Shown here piece after piece: positions 47,395 to 58,564 of a DNA stretch of 64,000 nucleotides. Each line of letters starts with the position of its first letter. Position 1 is the stretch's first letter. The translations under genes were made by a program, and so were the position numbers. Origin of the DNA: Ophiodon elongatus (Eukaryota; Chordata; Actinopteri; Perciformes; Hexagrammidae); the NCBI GenBank assembly GCA_016806645.1, contig JACSYO010001932.1, positions 1,803,501 to 1,867,500 of the forward strand, read 5' to 3'. Below the pieces are notes generated by a model. The model ran no database searches, was not told the DNA's origin, and saw only the letters and a program-made list of their open reading frames with translations.

Positions 47395-48759
47395 TTAGCG
47401 TGGAGCTAATGATTTTGGGGGTGCGACCGTTTGGATCGTCACATTCAAGCCGTCAGGTTTCCTTTGTGCTCTACAGCCTCTTGAAAGGTGCCCTTGGGGG
47501 TTTGTTAGGCTTTTCTTTATTTCTGTCATTTCTTCTCTCAGCAACCTGACTGTTTCATAAAGTTCTGAGTCTCTTGAACTGGTGACAGCAGGTGTTTTAT
47601 GACTCTTCGGCTTCACCACTTCTGCCGACTGCTCCTGAACCCCAACTCTGGCTTTGACTGCACACTGATGCGGCGGACTGGTCTGCATTTCTGTCTGTAG
47701 TTCATTCACTTCTGGTGATTTGCTGCTAATGTTTCTCCTTTGTTTAGACCGTCTCTCCGATTCTACACTAGCTGCTTCATTCATCCTGTCGATGAGTATT
47801 TCATCTGTCACGCTTTGTTCATCAAGATAAGGCTTAAGCTGAAACTTAATGTGGTCGCTTAACAACCCAGTGCTCACTGACCTCAAGAATTTCTTCTGGA
47901 TGAGCTCAAGACTGTATTGTTCTTCTGACTCTCCCTCTCTTGAAGCAAGTAAAAGCCTTTCTTTCAACTCAATGGCTCTAAAGAGGAAGTTTTGAGGGGA
48001 CTCACGACTCTCTTGTGTTATAATTACTAGCCTGTGATATAGGTCATTAGAGCTGTCCTCTTTAAAATGCCCCTTAAAATTGATTTCACTTGTAGCAGGG
48101 TGAGGTCACTTTTAATCTCAAGCATATCTCGAATACTCAAACCTGGATTGACTGAATTGATCACAGCCTCCATATCTTCAGCCTCACTGTGTCCTCTGCT
48201 CAGGCCTCTCTCAATCTGGTGCATCAGGTTTGTGTATGAGAGTCTGTCTTTCTGTCCCTGTTCCCCAATCTGGCCACAGATCTTGAATTCTCTCCTAATG
48301 GTCACTTCCGGGGGTCTGTTCACAGGTGTAAATAACACATTTGGCTAAGCTGGAACTTGTCTTGAAGGTTCCCTGCCCACTCTGTCACTCAGCCTCTTAA
48401 CTTCATCCTGTAGAGCTTGAGTAGTTAGCTGGAGCTGTGAGTATTTTTCAACCAAACTAACTTCATCAGTTGCTTTCAGACTGTCTTGTGCTGTACTTTC
48501 TGTAATTTCCTCATTTTCAGTGTTTCCAGTATTTTCAGTTATTTGCTCAACCGTTTCCAACATTGTCCTTAGGAAATGCATTGCAATATCCTCACCTTCA
48601 TCATTAATGACATTATCCATAGATTTGATTATTTGTCTGATTAACGCTCGTCTTGTTATGCCATTTCCACTTGGGATTTTAGCTCCATGACAGCTCTTTG
48701 AGCTGATTCAGCTGCAACAACCAGTCTCTGAGACACTCTGCCTGCTCCTCAAGCTCCAT
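47395..48759 (-). pseudogene. Gypsy gag remnant
   Basis: A likely original start is the ATG at 48757-48759 (MELEEQAECL), with a frameshift shortly after. A glutamate-rich N-terminal region (48620-48348) is closed by an in-frame TAG at 48345-48347, after which the same frame goes on (NVLFTPVNRPPEVTIRREFK, GQIGEQGQKDRLSYTNLMHQ). A frameshift near 48065 leads into the last part (SVSTGLLSDHIKFQLKPYL, DEILIDRMNEAASVESERR). The central part resembles capsid regions of fish gypsy gag proteins I know. No clear CCHC zinc knuckle is seen. Not translatable as one protein. Confidence 0.82.
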
Positions 48760-48846
48760 GGTCTGTGATGAAGCCACGCCCCCGTAGCTGCGCGCGGACT
48801 TATCCGTCAATTCCTGCTTCTTGTCACAATGAGCCCGACGTTAGTC

Positions 48847-48864
48847 ATCCCAGCGGTGCCTCCA
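48847..48864 (-). other. Primer binding site, complementary to tRNA-Thr
   Basis: Minus-strand TGGAGGCACCGCTGGGAT is exactly complementary to the 3' 18 nt of vertebrate tRNA-Thr(AGU) including CCA, as I remember that tRNA (...ATCCCAGCGGTGCCTCCA). It lies 5 bp inside the 5' LTR end, as expected for minus-strand priming. Confidence 0.85.
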
Positions 48865-48869
48865 ATATT

Positions 48870-49632
48870 TGTTGCACACTTGGACACAAAGGACATCCAG
48901 GCGTGCATGGGTTTTAAAGAACGTCTTTACTTCTCTGAAAGCACAGAAATACATGCACATCAGCGCAACGCAACCGCAGGCTGTTTTTGGTCTACTGAAT
49001 GATAAACAGTCTCTTCTCATATACATATATAGCATGTCTGCTTATACCGTTACTCTAATAACTTCATCCACACCACTCACTCTCACAGGCCACAGGTGGT
49101 TATTATACTGGCTTACTCGTCCGCGGGGTGCTAGCTAGGTGATGCACTCTGTCCCCGACGCGTTGTGACATTCAACTTGCAAAACTCGGATAGACATTCA
49201 TATTTGCATTACTGATAGTCCGTTACTCGTATAGTTAGTATACATCTGTGTCGCTACTTTTATACAGTTTTCACCATTTTTCACCACTTTTACCCACCTG
49301 AAAGCACAGACATACATGCACAACAACGCAACGCAAGCGCACGCTGCAGGCTGCTTTTGGTCTGCTGAATGAAGCGAGCGTAACGATCCCCTCGCTTCCT
49401 TCCCAAAGGACTCCTGAGCTGACTTAAGTGCCTGTATGAGCTTTACTCATTGTAACCAAATATTACCCTCCTAAACCATTTCAGTTTCTATTGCAGATGA
49501 ACATATGCCAGGTGAATAAACAAAACAATTAACAATCAATAAAAATAATAAATAAATGAGAATACATGAGAATCTGAGGGGTGTCCATGTCCAGTTCTTA
49601 GTATTGTGTCCAACATTACTGTGGGCCCCACA
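48870..49632 (-). repeat. 5' LTR of the gypsy element (763 bp)
   Basis: Bounded by TG...CA: on the minus strand it begins TGTGGGGCCCACAG (49632) and ends GTGCAACA (48870), next to the primer binding site. A TATAAAAG box occurs on the minus strand near 49257-49264. A block of about 70 bp is present twice, near 48936-49003 and 49300-49375. Only the first 79 bp are shared with the other LTR, so the inner boundary rests on the primer binding site. Confidence 0.85.
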
Positions 49633-50400
49633 ATAACATTTACAGTTTGGAGTTACCCACAATCCTGAGCGGTGTGTGTTGATATCAGAGGACTCATTCT
49701 ACACACAGCCTGCACTAAAACTGCTGCGTTAGAAGCCAAGATAAGTCCTTTACTGATCCTAATCCATCCGCACGAGTACGTGTGAATGGAAAAGCAGGGG
49801 ATTTATTGTTTGCCTCGTAATAGTATTGTCAAATATAACAAGCCCAGAGGTTGTATTTGAAAAATGACATAATGTCAGTATAACTCTATTGTATTATATT
49901 GTTTATTCATCTTACTTTGTATAAGTGAAGACAAATAACTGCATTCTCCTCTCTTTTTTATCATAAATGCTACTGACTCATTAAAACGAATAACTGGCCC
50001 TATTTGTTTTAACTGTACATTATTATATGCTCATTAATTTTAGTAATTTATATTTAGTGGGTGATTGAGTCGTTAATACGCGTTTTTTAAAACATTTGGA
50101 TGAAGCATGAGTTTAAATATAGCATTATTCTTCTTTGCTATAACTCTGTTTCGAACCCCGACCACCCGCTGTAGTGTCTTTGAGCAAAGAAGATGTTAAA
50201 GCCTCACTCTTGACAGTATACAACAAAGGAGAATGGGGTTTGCGAAGATGTTGTAACGCCGCCGCATGCCGGACTGATGCGTGCAGAGATGATGCAGCCC
50301 TGGTGGGACGCGCGCGTAAACATACACACACGCGCACACACACACAAAAGTGGTATGAGAAGGGCGCAGAGCAGACACGACTGTCGGCTGTCCCCCTAAT
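49633..50400. other. Intergenic region right of the gypsy element
   Basis: AT-rich unique sequence followed by a gradual rise in GC toward the ubald promoter. Short open frames show no recognisable domain. Confidence 0.45.
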
Positions 50401-50998
50401 CTAACTCCGAGCGATATAATTGGCGATGGTGGATTTGTTTACCATATTTGGCAAGATAGTGACACAGCGCGTCTGGGAATTGGACGAGAGCGGCCGTCAT
50501 TCACAAAAGTCGGCCTTCTGGAGCTTTACAAACAAAGCGTGTGCTCACGGGAGTTGTAGTCCAAAACAAACCCTCTCTGAGCTTACTCGAGGGGGGTTTC
50601 CCCTCCCTGCGGTGATTTAAATGCAGCACGTGTACCACAGTTTGAAACGTGCTCAGCGCGACCAACTCTTTTCGTTTCACCGTGTCTTTGGGGACAAAGA
50701 CGAACCCGCATCTGACCGTTTAAAACACACGTCGACCCGAGACCCTCAGCTCGAGCGCATACAAATCCCACCGGCGGTGCTCTCTCTCGATTGGCCGCGC
50801 CGTGCCGTCACTCACGTGACGCGTTTCCTTCCACTACCGCTCCTACAGTAAATATTTGTGTTTGCTCGACCGGCTGTAATGGTGGAAGACTGAGGCAGAG
50901 AGACGGAATACAACTAGAGTGAAGACAGAGAGGAAAACGGGTCAAAAGTCTGTTCCAGAGCCAAGCCGCCGCGAGTAGGACACGGGCTTCGTCGAAAA
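50401..50998 (+). promoter_or_regulatory. CpG-rich promoter and 5' UTR of the ubald gene
   Basis: CpG-rich DNA directly upstream of the ubald start codon. It has an inverted CCAAT box (ATTGG, 50790-50794) and a palindromic E-box TCACGTGA (50812-50819), the kind bound by USF/MITF/TFE factors, about 180-210 bp before the start codon. No TATA box is obvious. The transcription start is not determined. Confidence 0.55.
50812..50819 (+). promoter_or_regulatory. Palindromic E-box TCACGTGA
   Basis: Perfect 8-bp palindrome with the CACGTG core in a CpG-rich promoter, 18 bp from a CCAAT box. Such sites are bound by bHLH-ZIP factors (USF, TFEB/MITF). Binding is inferred from motif only. Confidence 0.4.
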
Positions 50999-51106
50999 AT
51001 GGATGAACTCAAACATCAAGTCATGATTAACCAGTTCGTCCTGACGGCGGGTTGTGCGGCGGACCAGGCGAAGCAGCTTTTGCAAGCGGCACATTGGCAG
51101 TTTGAG
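50999..51106 (+). CDS. ubald exon 1: UBA-like domain-containing protein (FAM100 family)
   Basis: ATG at 50999-51001 opens a 36-codon exon that ends at donor GTAAAA (51107). The peptide MDELKHQVMINQFVLTAGCA / ADQAKQLLQAAHWQFE is the conserved N-terminal UBA-like helix bundle of UBALD1/UBALD2, nearly identical to the human proteins. These start MSVNMDEL, so this fish protein appears to start at the second family methionine. UBA-like domains are expected to be adaptor modules; the cellular function of the UBALD family is poorly known. Paralog: neighbourhood with foxj1 favours ubald2 (human FOXJ1 and UBALD2 are neighbours on 17q25.1), while residues such as K5 and T16 are also found in UBALD1-type proteins as I recall them. 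Family certain, paralog probable. Confidence 0.93.
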
Positions 51107-51833
51107 GTAAAAAAAAAAAAAAAAAAAAGAGAAGAAGAAGAATAACATTAGAATGCTTCAACGTTTGAGTCTGCGGGGTAACGTTCGCAACCACACGGCT
51201 CGTGTTTATGTCCGACCGACCAGTAGTTTTCTGTCTGCCTCGCGACACTTTTTTTATTTAAGCTCTCTTGAAATTCAACACAAAACAAAGCGTCAGTGTG
51301 AGCAATATGCCCCCCCCCCCCTTCTTCTTGTTTTTTTTTAAAGGTGGCCAGAAGAAGTCGGCCCTACTTTCTCACCAAGAACTTTTGCAGCATTTAAAGT
51401 AGACGTATGCGCCTTTAGCCCGGACTTAAAACCCGGAGGGAAGGCGCAGCGACGCGGCGGGGCGACGCGTACATCCAGTACATCCAATTAGACTTTACTC
51501 TAGATTAAATACTATAATCCGACACATGACAGCGATGTTCAGGCGAGGCCGACGAGCGCGATTACGCAACAGAAAATGACCGTCGCGTTGTGTCGACTCG
51601 CCCGCAGAAGAGCGCGATTGTTTAGTCTGCGGTGAAGCGAGTATCGATTTTTTTTTTTTTAGCGAGTTCAGTTAATTTGCCTTCGCCGCAAGCTCTCTGT
51701 ATTGTTTAAAAAAAAAAATTATTTCAAGACAGAAATACGCGATGTTTGGGCGAATCAATTGTTATTTTTGAATGCATTCATCTGAAACGTAAAACGCCAC
51801 AATGCCATTGATTCTCTGTGTGTTTCGTTGCAG
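51107..51833 (+). other. ubald intron 1
   Basis: GT (51107) to AG (51832-51833), 727 bp, phase 0. Starts with an A-rich run and contains a C run near 51310 and T/A homopolymers. No other feature. Confidence 0.9.
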
Positions 51834-51893
51834 ACTGCCCTCAGTGTCTTTTTTCAAGAAACAAATATTCCATATGGCCATCATCATCAAATG
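51834..51893 (+). CDS. ubald exon 2
   Basis: Twenty codons between acceptor TTCGTTGCAG and donor GTGAGT read TALSVFFQETNIPYGHHHQM. This directly continues the UBA-like domain (HWQFE|TALS) and ends in the His-rich stretch typical of the family. In family proteins the next residues are MCTP.NTPATPPNFPDAL. That Pro-rich C-terminal part is not found anywhere downstream in this window, so the gene continues beyond 64000 or its last exon is too diverged to see. Confidence 0.93.
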
Positions 51894-52540
51894 GTGAGTG
51901 TGGGGATGGTGCGGTGATGAAGATGATGATGATGATGATGATAATAACATACGTTTTAAATGCTCCGTGTTGTTCAGTGTGTGTCACTATAACGAGCCGA
52001 ACTGCGAGCTAGTGTGTCTTTAAGGCCGCTGTGTTGTTTTTGGGTGGGATGGGGGAGGATAAACGGCCCTTATAGGCCAAGAGGGATGATGTTGTGCTAA
52101 CAATAACAAAGCACATGTCGGCCATGTTGTGAGCTTCCAGAAATAAACACACAGGCAGGCATGCAGCAGCAGCAGCAGAGGCAGCCACTTCAGTATATAT
52201 ATGCAAGAAAGAAAGAAAGAGGGAGGGAGAAAGATGGATGCAGATATATGAAATCCATAATTTGTCATTGTATCAACTGAGGTGCTTAAAGGAGGGAGGG
52301 AGGGAGGGAAGGAAGGAAGGGCCCCTCAGTTTCTGGGCAAAACAGAAAGGACAAAAAGTCTCCTTCCACGAAGAGGACAGCTGCCTCTCACAAATAAATC
52401 CTTGTGAAATTGCATTTGCCTCCGGTTATTCGGCTGTTTTTCCCAGATTGGGTTGTTGCTGTCCCTACAATACCACTCATGTTCTTTTTAGGGGGTTTTA
52501 GGGTCAGACGAAACGGAGCAGAGCAAACTGTACGAGACTC

Positions 52541-52542
<2 letters not shown>

Positions 52543-52588
<46 letters not shown>
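52543..52588. repeat. (CA)n microsatellite
   Basis: Pure CA run of about 46 bp. Confidence 0.95.
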
Positions 52589-52589
<1 letters not shown>

Positions 52590-53285
52590 CAGCGGTTGAA
52601 CGTTATGAAACACTAGCAGTATTTTAGACTTTTAGCAGCAGCAGCACACGTTGGCAGCACACAGGCCTTTGTTTGCAGCTGCATGCATGGCAGCATCCAG
52701 CAACAGCTGCCCTCTTGGAAGAGCCTGACAGAGATGTGTGGACGAGACTATTGATCGTTTTTTTTAAGCTCACACTGCTTCTGTTTTTTTTGGTTCACCG
52801 TTTGTTTGGAATAGACGCCGTCAAATTGCAATAAAATGTTGTGTGGATAGAAGAGGATTCACTTTTTATTGCGCTGGGTGAGTTTTTTTTGTTGTTGTAT
52901 TTTTACAGCCTCAGAGTTGTGCAACAGACTTCCTCAGCAGAGAAACGGCTCTTTCCTCGAAGCTGGATCATTGTGACAGTAGCTTCATTACAAGAAAGAA
53001 AGCCGGCCCTTCTTTATCATCTGATCAGTAAATAAGGCCACCTCGGCCCTCTATTTAAGCTCACGAAATGTCTCGCTTTAATTTAGAGAGTAAACAATCT
53101 GCCAAGAGCTGTTCTAGTCGTTGTGCCAAATAGGGCTGAGCTTGATTGCCGCAGACACTGGATAATGAAAGTCAGAAAGCGGAGTACCTACGTGTGTTTT
53201 TGGTGTTATTGTCAGACGCGTTATTGCGCATTCCCGCACCGGCGTGCGCATGCGTGTCGCGGTACTTAACATGCATGTATTGGTG

Positions 53286-53289
<4 letters not shown>

Positions 53290-53356
<67 letters not shown>
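53290..53356. repeat. (CA)n microsatellite
   Basis: Pure CA run of about 67 bp. Confidence 0.95.
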
Positions 53357-53358
<2 letters not shown>

Positions 53359-54524
53359 GAGGGTGGGTGGGTGGGTGTTTGGGTGTGTGTGAGTCACAAC
53401 AGTACTACAGTAGGGCGGTGTGTCCAACCTTCCCGCAGCTTATCGGGCCACAGTGTTCGTTGGCATCCTAATCCACTTTGCTATGGCTTCTCGTTCTTTA
53501 TCTGCCTCCTCGCTTTAGAGTAAACACGAGCAACGCTGAGTTACATTACTCTCGCACATGCGTATGCGTCAATGTTTGGCATTGCAACACAAACTGAACT
53601 CATCCTTGAGATTGCTGTTTTGGCTCGAGGCTCCGCCCCACCCCCGATAGATAGCCCATAGAAAATGCAGTTCTTGGCAGCATTGCAGGTTGGGACGTCA
53701 TGTAGGTCACTTAGTTTATTGACACTGTTCAATGGGCTGGTTTATGCTTTTGTTTTTGAGGGCCCAGCAATGTGTGAAGTACCGAATCACTTTCCCATCT
53801 AACCGTGGCATCATGGGAGATAAACAAACTTGGGTACAAATGCTGTTTAAGAAATGGAGTTATCTCTCAACAATGCCTGGCGGGGGATTTGTCAGTAGGA
53901 TGGTGGTAAGCCATGTCAAGGCTGATTTTGTTTGCGTGTGCTTTGCTAATGCATCATTTGTGCATTGTGTGTCAGAGGTTTACGCCACGTATCAAATATC
54001 AAGTAGTGAGGTGAGCGAGCCCACTCATCAGTTAAGTCTTGTATAATGCTGTAGAGGGCGGAGGATTTAGATAAAGCCCTCGTCATTATTGTTTCCTTTT
54101 AGTTGCGATCCCAGACCCGGGGGAGTGCCCGTGCTTTGGCACACGATGTAAAAAGAGCTACAATCTCTGCAGAGACACGCAGTGAACACTCTTGTTTGTT
54201 GTTGTCTACATTTGTGTATATGAAGTATGTCGGTGGGAGCCGATTGTCCATTTATCTCTGTGTTTAGACCAAAGCTCACGTCTACTGTACGTTCCGTGAT
54301 GGACCACCAGACACCTAAGCTCAATTCAACTTGCTGCTTTGTGTGTGTTTTTTTTTTTTTTTTTGTGCAAACCCTCCTTCCCCCCGCCTACTCCCAGTTT
54401 TTCTCCTCTCCACACGCCCTGCTTTTACTAACACCGCGACCGCAACACATTCCTGCAGGATGCAACGCTCTCACCGGCCCAAAATGGGCCCTTTCACAGC
54501 AGAGGGTGCCGGTAAAAACACAGC

Positions 54525-54557
<33 letters not shown>

Positions 54558-55399
54558 AGTTTACACACTCTCACTCCTGCCTGCCTTCCTGGCTAACTCT
54601 GTCCATTTCTTTTTACAGAGGCAAAACATAAAGCTCTAGATTGCAATTACCTCTTTATGTTTCCCGTCGGAGAATTTTATAATCGTGCCCTGTCCTCATC
54701 ATCTTGTTTAAGCATCAATCTCAAAGCAGTTCCCACCCCCCCAGAACAGCACATCGGCGTGTTCACACACACACTTTGGGACTATTTGTGTGGCTTCTGG
54801 CTGTTTTGATGCTAATCCCTCGTGGAAAATATTATGCATATATTCTTTTACACTGGCCTTTTTTTTTTTTTTTTTTTTTTTTCATACATATTCTAGGACA
54901 GTGCCAAGCTCATTTTAAGGGAGCAACATACGACGTCGGAGCATTAATATAGCTGCAAACAACCAATTTTTGTGTGTGTGTGTGTGTCCGTGTATGTGTG
55001 TCCTTGCAATGTTGACATAGCCGGGCTGCTTTAAGTGCACGTGAGCGTGACCCCCAGGGGTTCACAAAGGTTGGCTCACAGCCGCTGCTCTGCACGGCTC
55101 TCACACGGGGTTTACGGCTGAGGAAGTCGCAACGGAAGCACAGCGCCCAACCTCCGGTTCCCCAGCCGTTGATTCTGTCCGGACGTTTTTTCCGTATTTT
55201 ATACTATTAGCACAGTTGGCTACAAGCCGCCGGCTCAGGCGTCGCCATGTTGAGAGCCGATGGGAGGCAATGGAAATGTTCTCAATCTCATATAAAGGCA
55301 CCCTTTAAGTCTATTTCTGATATATTTACACAGTTGGAACGCAAGCTGTCAAAAAGGCTCTTAACATATCGTCACCTCAATGCAGAATGCAAGTATACG

Positions 55400-55600
55400 C
55401 GAGGGCTGCAACTAACGAATATTTCCGTTGTCGATTACTCTGTTGTTGCGTCTATAAAAATATTCACATTTAGGAGAATTTTGACTGTTTTCTTTCTTTT
55501 AAAAAAATCAAACTCAAACCAATTAAATGATAATCCGAATAGTTGGCAATTCATTTAATAGTTGACAACTAATCAATGAATCGTTTCAGCTGTAATAGAC
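55400..55600 (+). repeat. Dispersed fish repeat with terminal 'GGGCTGCAACTAACGA' motif
   Basis: Begins GAGGGCTGCAACTAACGAAT and ends near GAATCGTTTCAGCTGTAAT. This pair of ends marks a short, very common non-autonomous element in fish. Internal sequence is AT-rich (CAATTAAATGATAATC). The class (probably DNA transposon-derived) is inferred. Confidence 0.6.
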
Positions 55601-56765
55601 AGACCCCTGGTCTTTGGTAAGCAAAACTATCTAAAATGGTTTCCTGTGTGCGAGAGAGAGATTTCCTTGGAACTAGACGCACATGAGCAACTTGGACTCG
55701 ACAGAATATTTTTTTCAGTCATCATGGTTTTTGAATGAACAGGTCTGGACAGTGTTACAACGCTCTCTGAGTTGTTCACTGTTGCGTCTCTATGAATCTG
55801 GAGGGGGAAAACCACGGCTCCCTGACACCAGTATCAGTGTTTCCGTGATTTATATCTCCCCCCCGCGGGGCACACACAGCCCCCAGTAACGTGAATGAAT
55901 CCTCATGTGACCACACAGGAGGAAGTCGCCTTGCTAGATGACTTCCACCGCTGTCAGGAAACATGTGACCCCATCATGTGACTAAGCAGGGAGACGACCT
56001 TACTAAGCCTCGAAGCCTGCTTCACATGCGTGTTATTTCCGCCCGAGTTATATCTGTTAATAATATATGAATATACATAGTGAGGTCCTCATGTGGCAGC
56101 CCCGCAGTAGAGTCTGGACTCTGTGGTGTTATGTTAAAGTGTGTCAGGGTTATGAAAATAATCTCCTCTAGAATTATTACACATTCTCCTCTTCTTGAAT
56201 CATATCTGCACGCGAGCCGCGTGTGTACCTCGTGTTCTCACTCTGATCTGCTTTTTATTGATGTGAGAAAAAAAAAAAGAAAGAAAAGAAACACTTCTAG
56301 TTCTTGTCTTTGCTCTGGTTTCTTTTTCCTTTCTTAGCACTCTCTTGCAAAGTCCTATTACACTATATAATAATAGCTTCTGTGGCTCTGGCCTTCTCCT
56401 TCTTTATACTTAAATGAGCATATTGGCAAAATATACGCAGTAAGCAATCTTGATCTGTATCCATTTGAAGAACTTTTACAGTTTTCTCCTACTACTGAAC
56501 ACAACCTGGCCTACATACTACAACCCACAGAATCATGAGAGAAAAAAAAACAGAAACAGCTCCGTGGTTTGAATGATCACCTTTTCTTTTCTTTATTGTC
56601 TTGTAATTGCTATTCATCACTGGCGTCAGGCACACGGTGAATGAAGCAAGGATTTTATGAAGGGCAACGTTCAGTAACTAACTTGGTACCGGGTGACGTA
56701 GCAGAATAGTCTTGGGCATTAAAAACTGTTTCCTGGCAATATAAACACCCAGTAGGATAAAGGAG

Positions 56766-56898
<133 letters not shown>

Positions 56899-57504
56899 GA
56901 GGGGGTGTTTCTGGTAACTACAAACATTTGGTTTTGGTGTCCGGGTGTGGCTTTAAAAAAAGGATTTTTCAAAATCCTCACTTTTCTCATCCATGTAAGA
57001 TCTCCCAGATATTTAAAGTGTGTGGTGTGCCCATGCAGAAGAGCAGAGGTATAATTACCATCATAAATCATGATGTGACAACATGGACGACTGTCTGCTC
57101 CTATTTCTCTCTCTGTCACAGCCTCTATTCATTTATCACCGCAGTGCAAGAGACGGAGGCTAACGGCTAACAAAAGTATATAGGGGATACTTAAATTGTG
57201 TCTTAAATAGACAGCGAGGACGGGCGCTTGGCGAGTACTGAAGGTGCTTCTCAGCCACAAAAGAAACAAGGTGCTCTCTGTCCTGCTGCACAAGTTGCTT
57301 ACACAAGTTGATTAAGTGCAGAATGAGGTGAAATCCAGTTTGTTTTGTTCCATTGTTTGTATATGCAAGTCTGATTCCATGATTACGTATGGGTGTGTGC
57401 GCACTGAAATCTCCTGGGTGCGCATGCAGCAGTGCGTCTCAAATCTAATCATGTCTATATCTGTTCATGTTGTTAATGCATGTGCATGCAGCTGTTTCTG
57501 GATA

Positions 57505-57626
<122 letters not shown>

Positions 57627-57944
57627 ATCATCGTCTCAATAGTTACAGGCAGAATTGCAGAAGTAGGCTACCGTGACCCCCCCACCCCCTCAGTGAAAAG
57701 AATCGATCCTCGTGTCCTGTGATCGGGCGCCTGGTGCGCAGCAGGTGGCAAGCGAGCCCCCGGGAGTTGTAGCAGTTTTTTCTTCTTTTTTTTCACAGAC
57801 GAACCGCCTAAACTGTACACACTCTGCACTGCTACGCTCACAGCTATGGCGTTATTGATGACTTCTTACTTGCTAATGTTTCGCCGCACACGGTGGGTAG
57901 GGACGGCACTGACGCGTCAGTGTGCTGAACAGAGATGATGAGCG

Positions 57945-58010
57945 GGTGGTGTTGGTGGTGTTGGTGGTGTTGGTGGTGTTGGTGGTGGTGGTGGTGGTGG
58001 TGGTGGCGGC
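57945..58010 (+). repeat. (GGTGTT)n(GGT)n array
   Basis: Four hexamer-type GGTGGTGTT units pass into about nine GGT triplets. Confidence 0.93.
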
Positions 58011-58336
58011 GAACTGGCAGTTGAACAAAATCATGTGGCTATAAACTGCTTTTGTCGTTTGAAGACTAAACCCAAAGCACACAGCATCTTTCTGAACTCA
58101 GCTGCCTCTTCCACCGTGACGTACACCAGTCTGCATTTATGACGGTATTGTACACCATACGGTCAGGATTTGGAAATATTCTGGTCCTGGAACACCGTCT
58201 AAGCCTAGTCTGTACCCGTGTGTCGTTCAGCCAGGCCAAGCAGTTAGCCACATCTGAAGAGGCTTGGCCTTCGCTCTGCATGTTACAGCGTGTTACTCTG
58301 CATGTTTCCAGGAGCACGGCTTCCCAGAACCCTAAC

Positions 58337-58363
58337 CACAGACACACACAGACAGACAGACAC

Positions 58364-58394
<31 letters not shown>

Positions 58395-58396
58395 AA
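58337..58396. repeat. Imperfect (CA)n/(GACA)n microsatellite
   Basis: CA run with GACA units and AAAC interruptions, about 60 bp. Confidence 0.9.
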
Positions 58397-58510
58397 CTTT
58401 GGCTCAAGGGACTCTGAGAATGGGAATCCACGTGGGATGGCTGCGAGGACCAGATGTGTTTATAGGTCTTGGAGTTAGATTGAGTTTCACACTGATTCTT
58501 GCAGTCCCTG

Positions 58511-58512
<2 letters not shown>

Positions 58513-58562
<50 letters not shown>
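58513..58562. repeat. (AC)n microsatellite
   Basis: Pure AC run of about 50 bp. Confidence 0.95.

Positions 58563-58564
<2 letters not shown>

Larger units (their letters stand above)
43274..49632 (-). mobile_element. Degraded Ty3/gypsy (Metaviridae) LTR retrotransposon
   Basis: Minus-strand order from right to left: 5' LTR (48870-49632), primer binding site (48847-48864), gag, aspartic protease, reverse transcriptase, RNase H, integrase with an acidic tail, polypurine tract (43353-43367) and a 79-bp stub of the 3' LTR (43274-43352). The gag-PR-RT-RH-INT order is that of gypsy elements. At least five frameshifts or stops, a deleted integrase segment and the truncated 3' LTR make it non-autonomous. 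The two LTR copies share 79 bp with two differences. No target-site duplication can be tested, because the left end is lost. Confidence 0.93.

Noticed and set aside
57737..57750. Third CTCF-like motif (GCAGCAGGTGGCAA)
   Set aside because: Two mismatches to the core; not strong enough for a feature, mentioned only with the other two.
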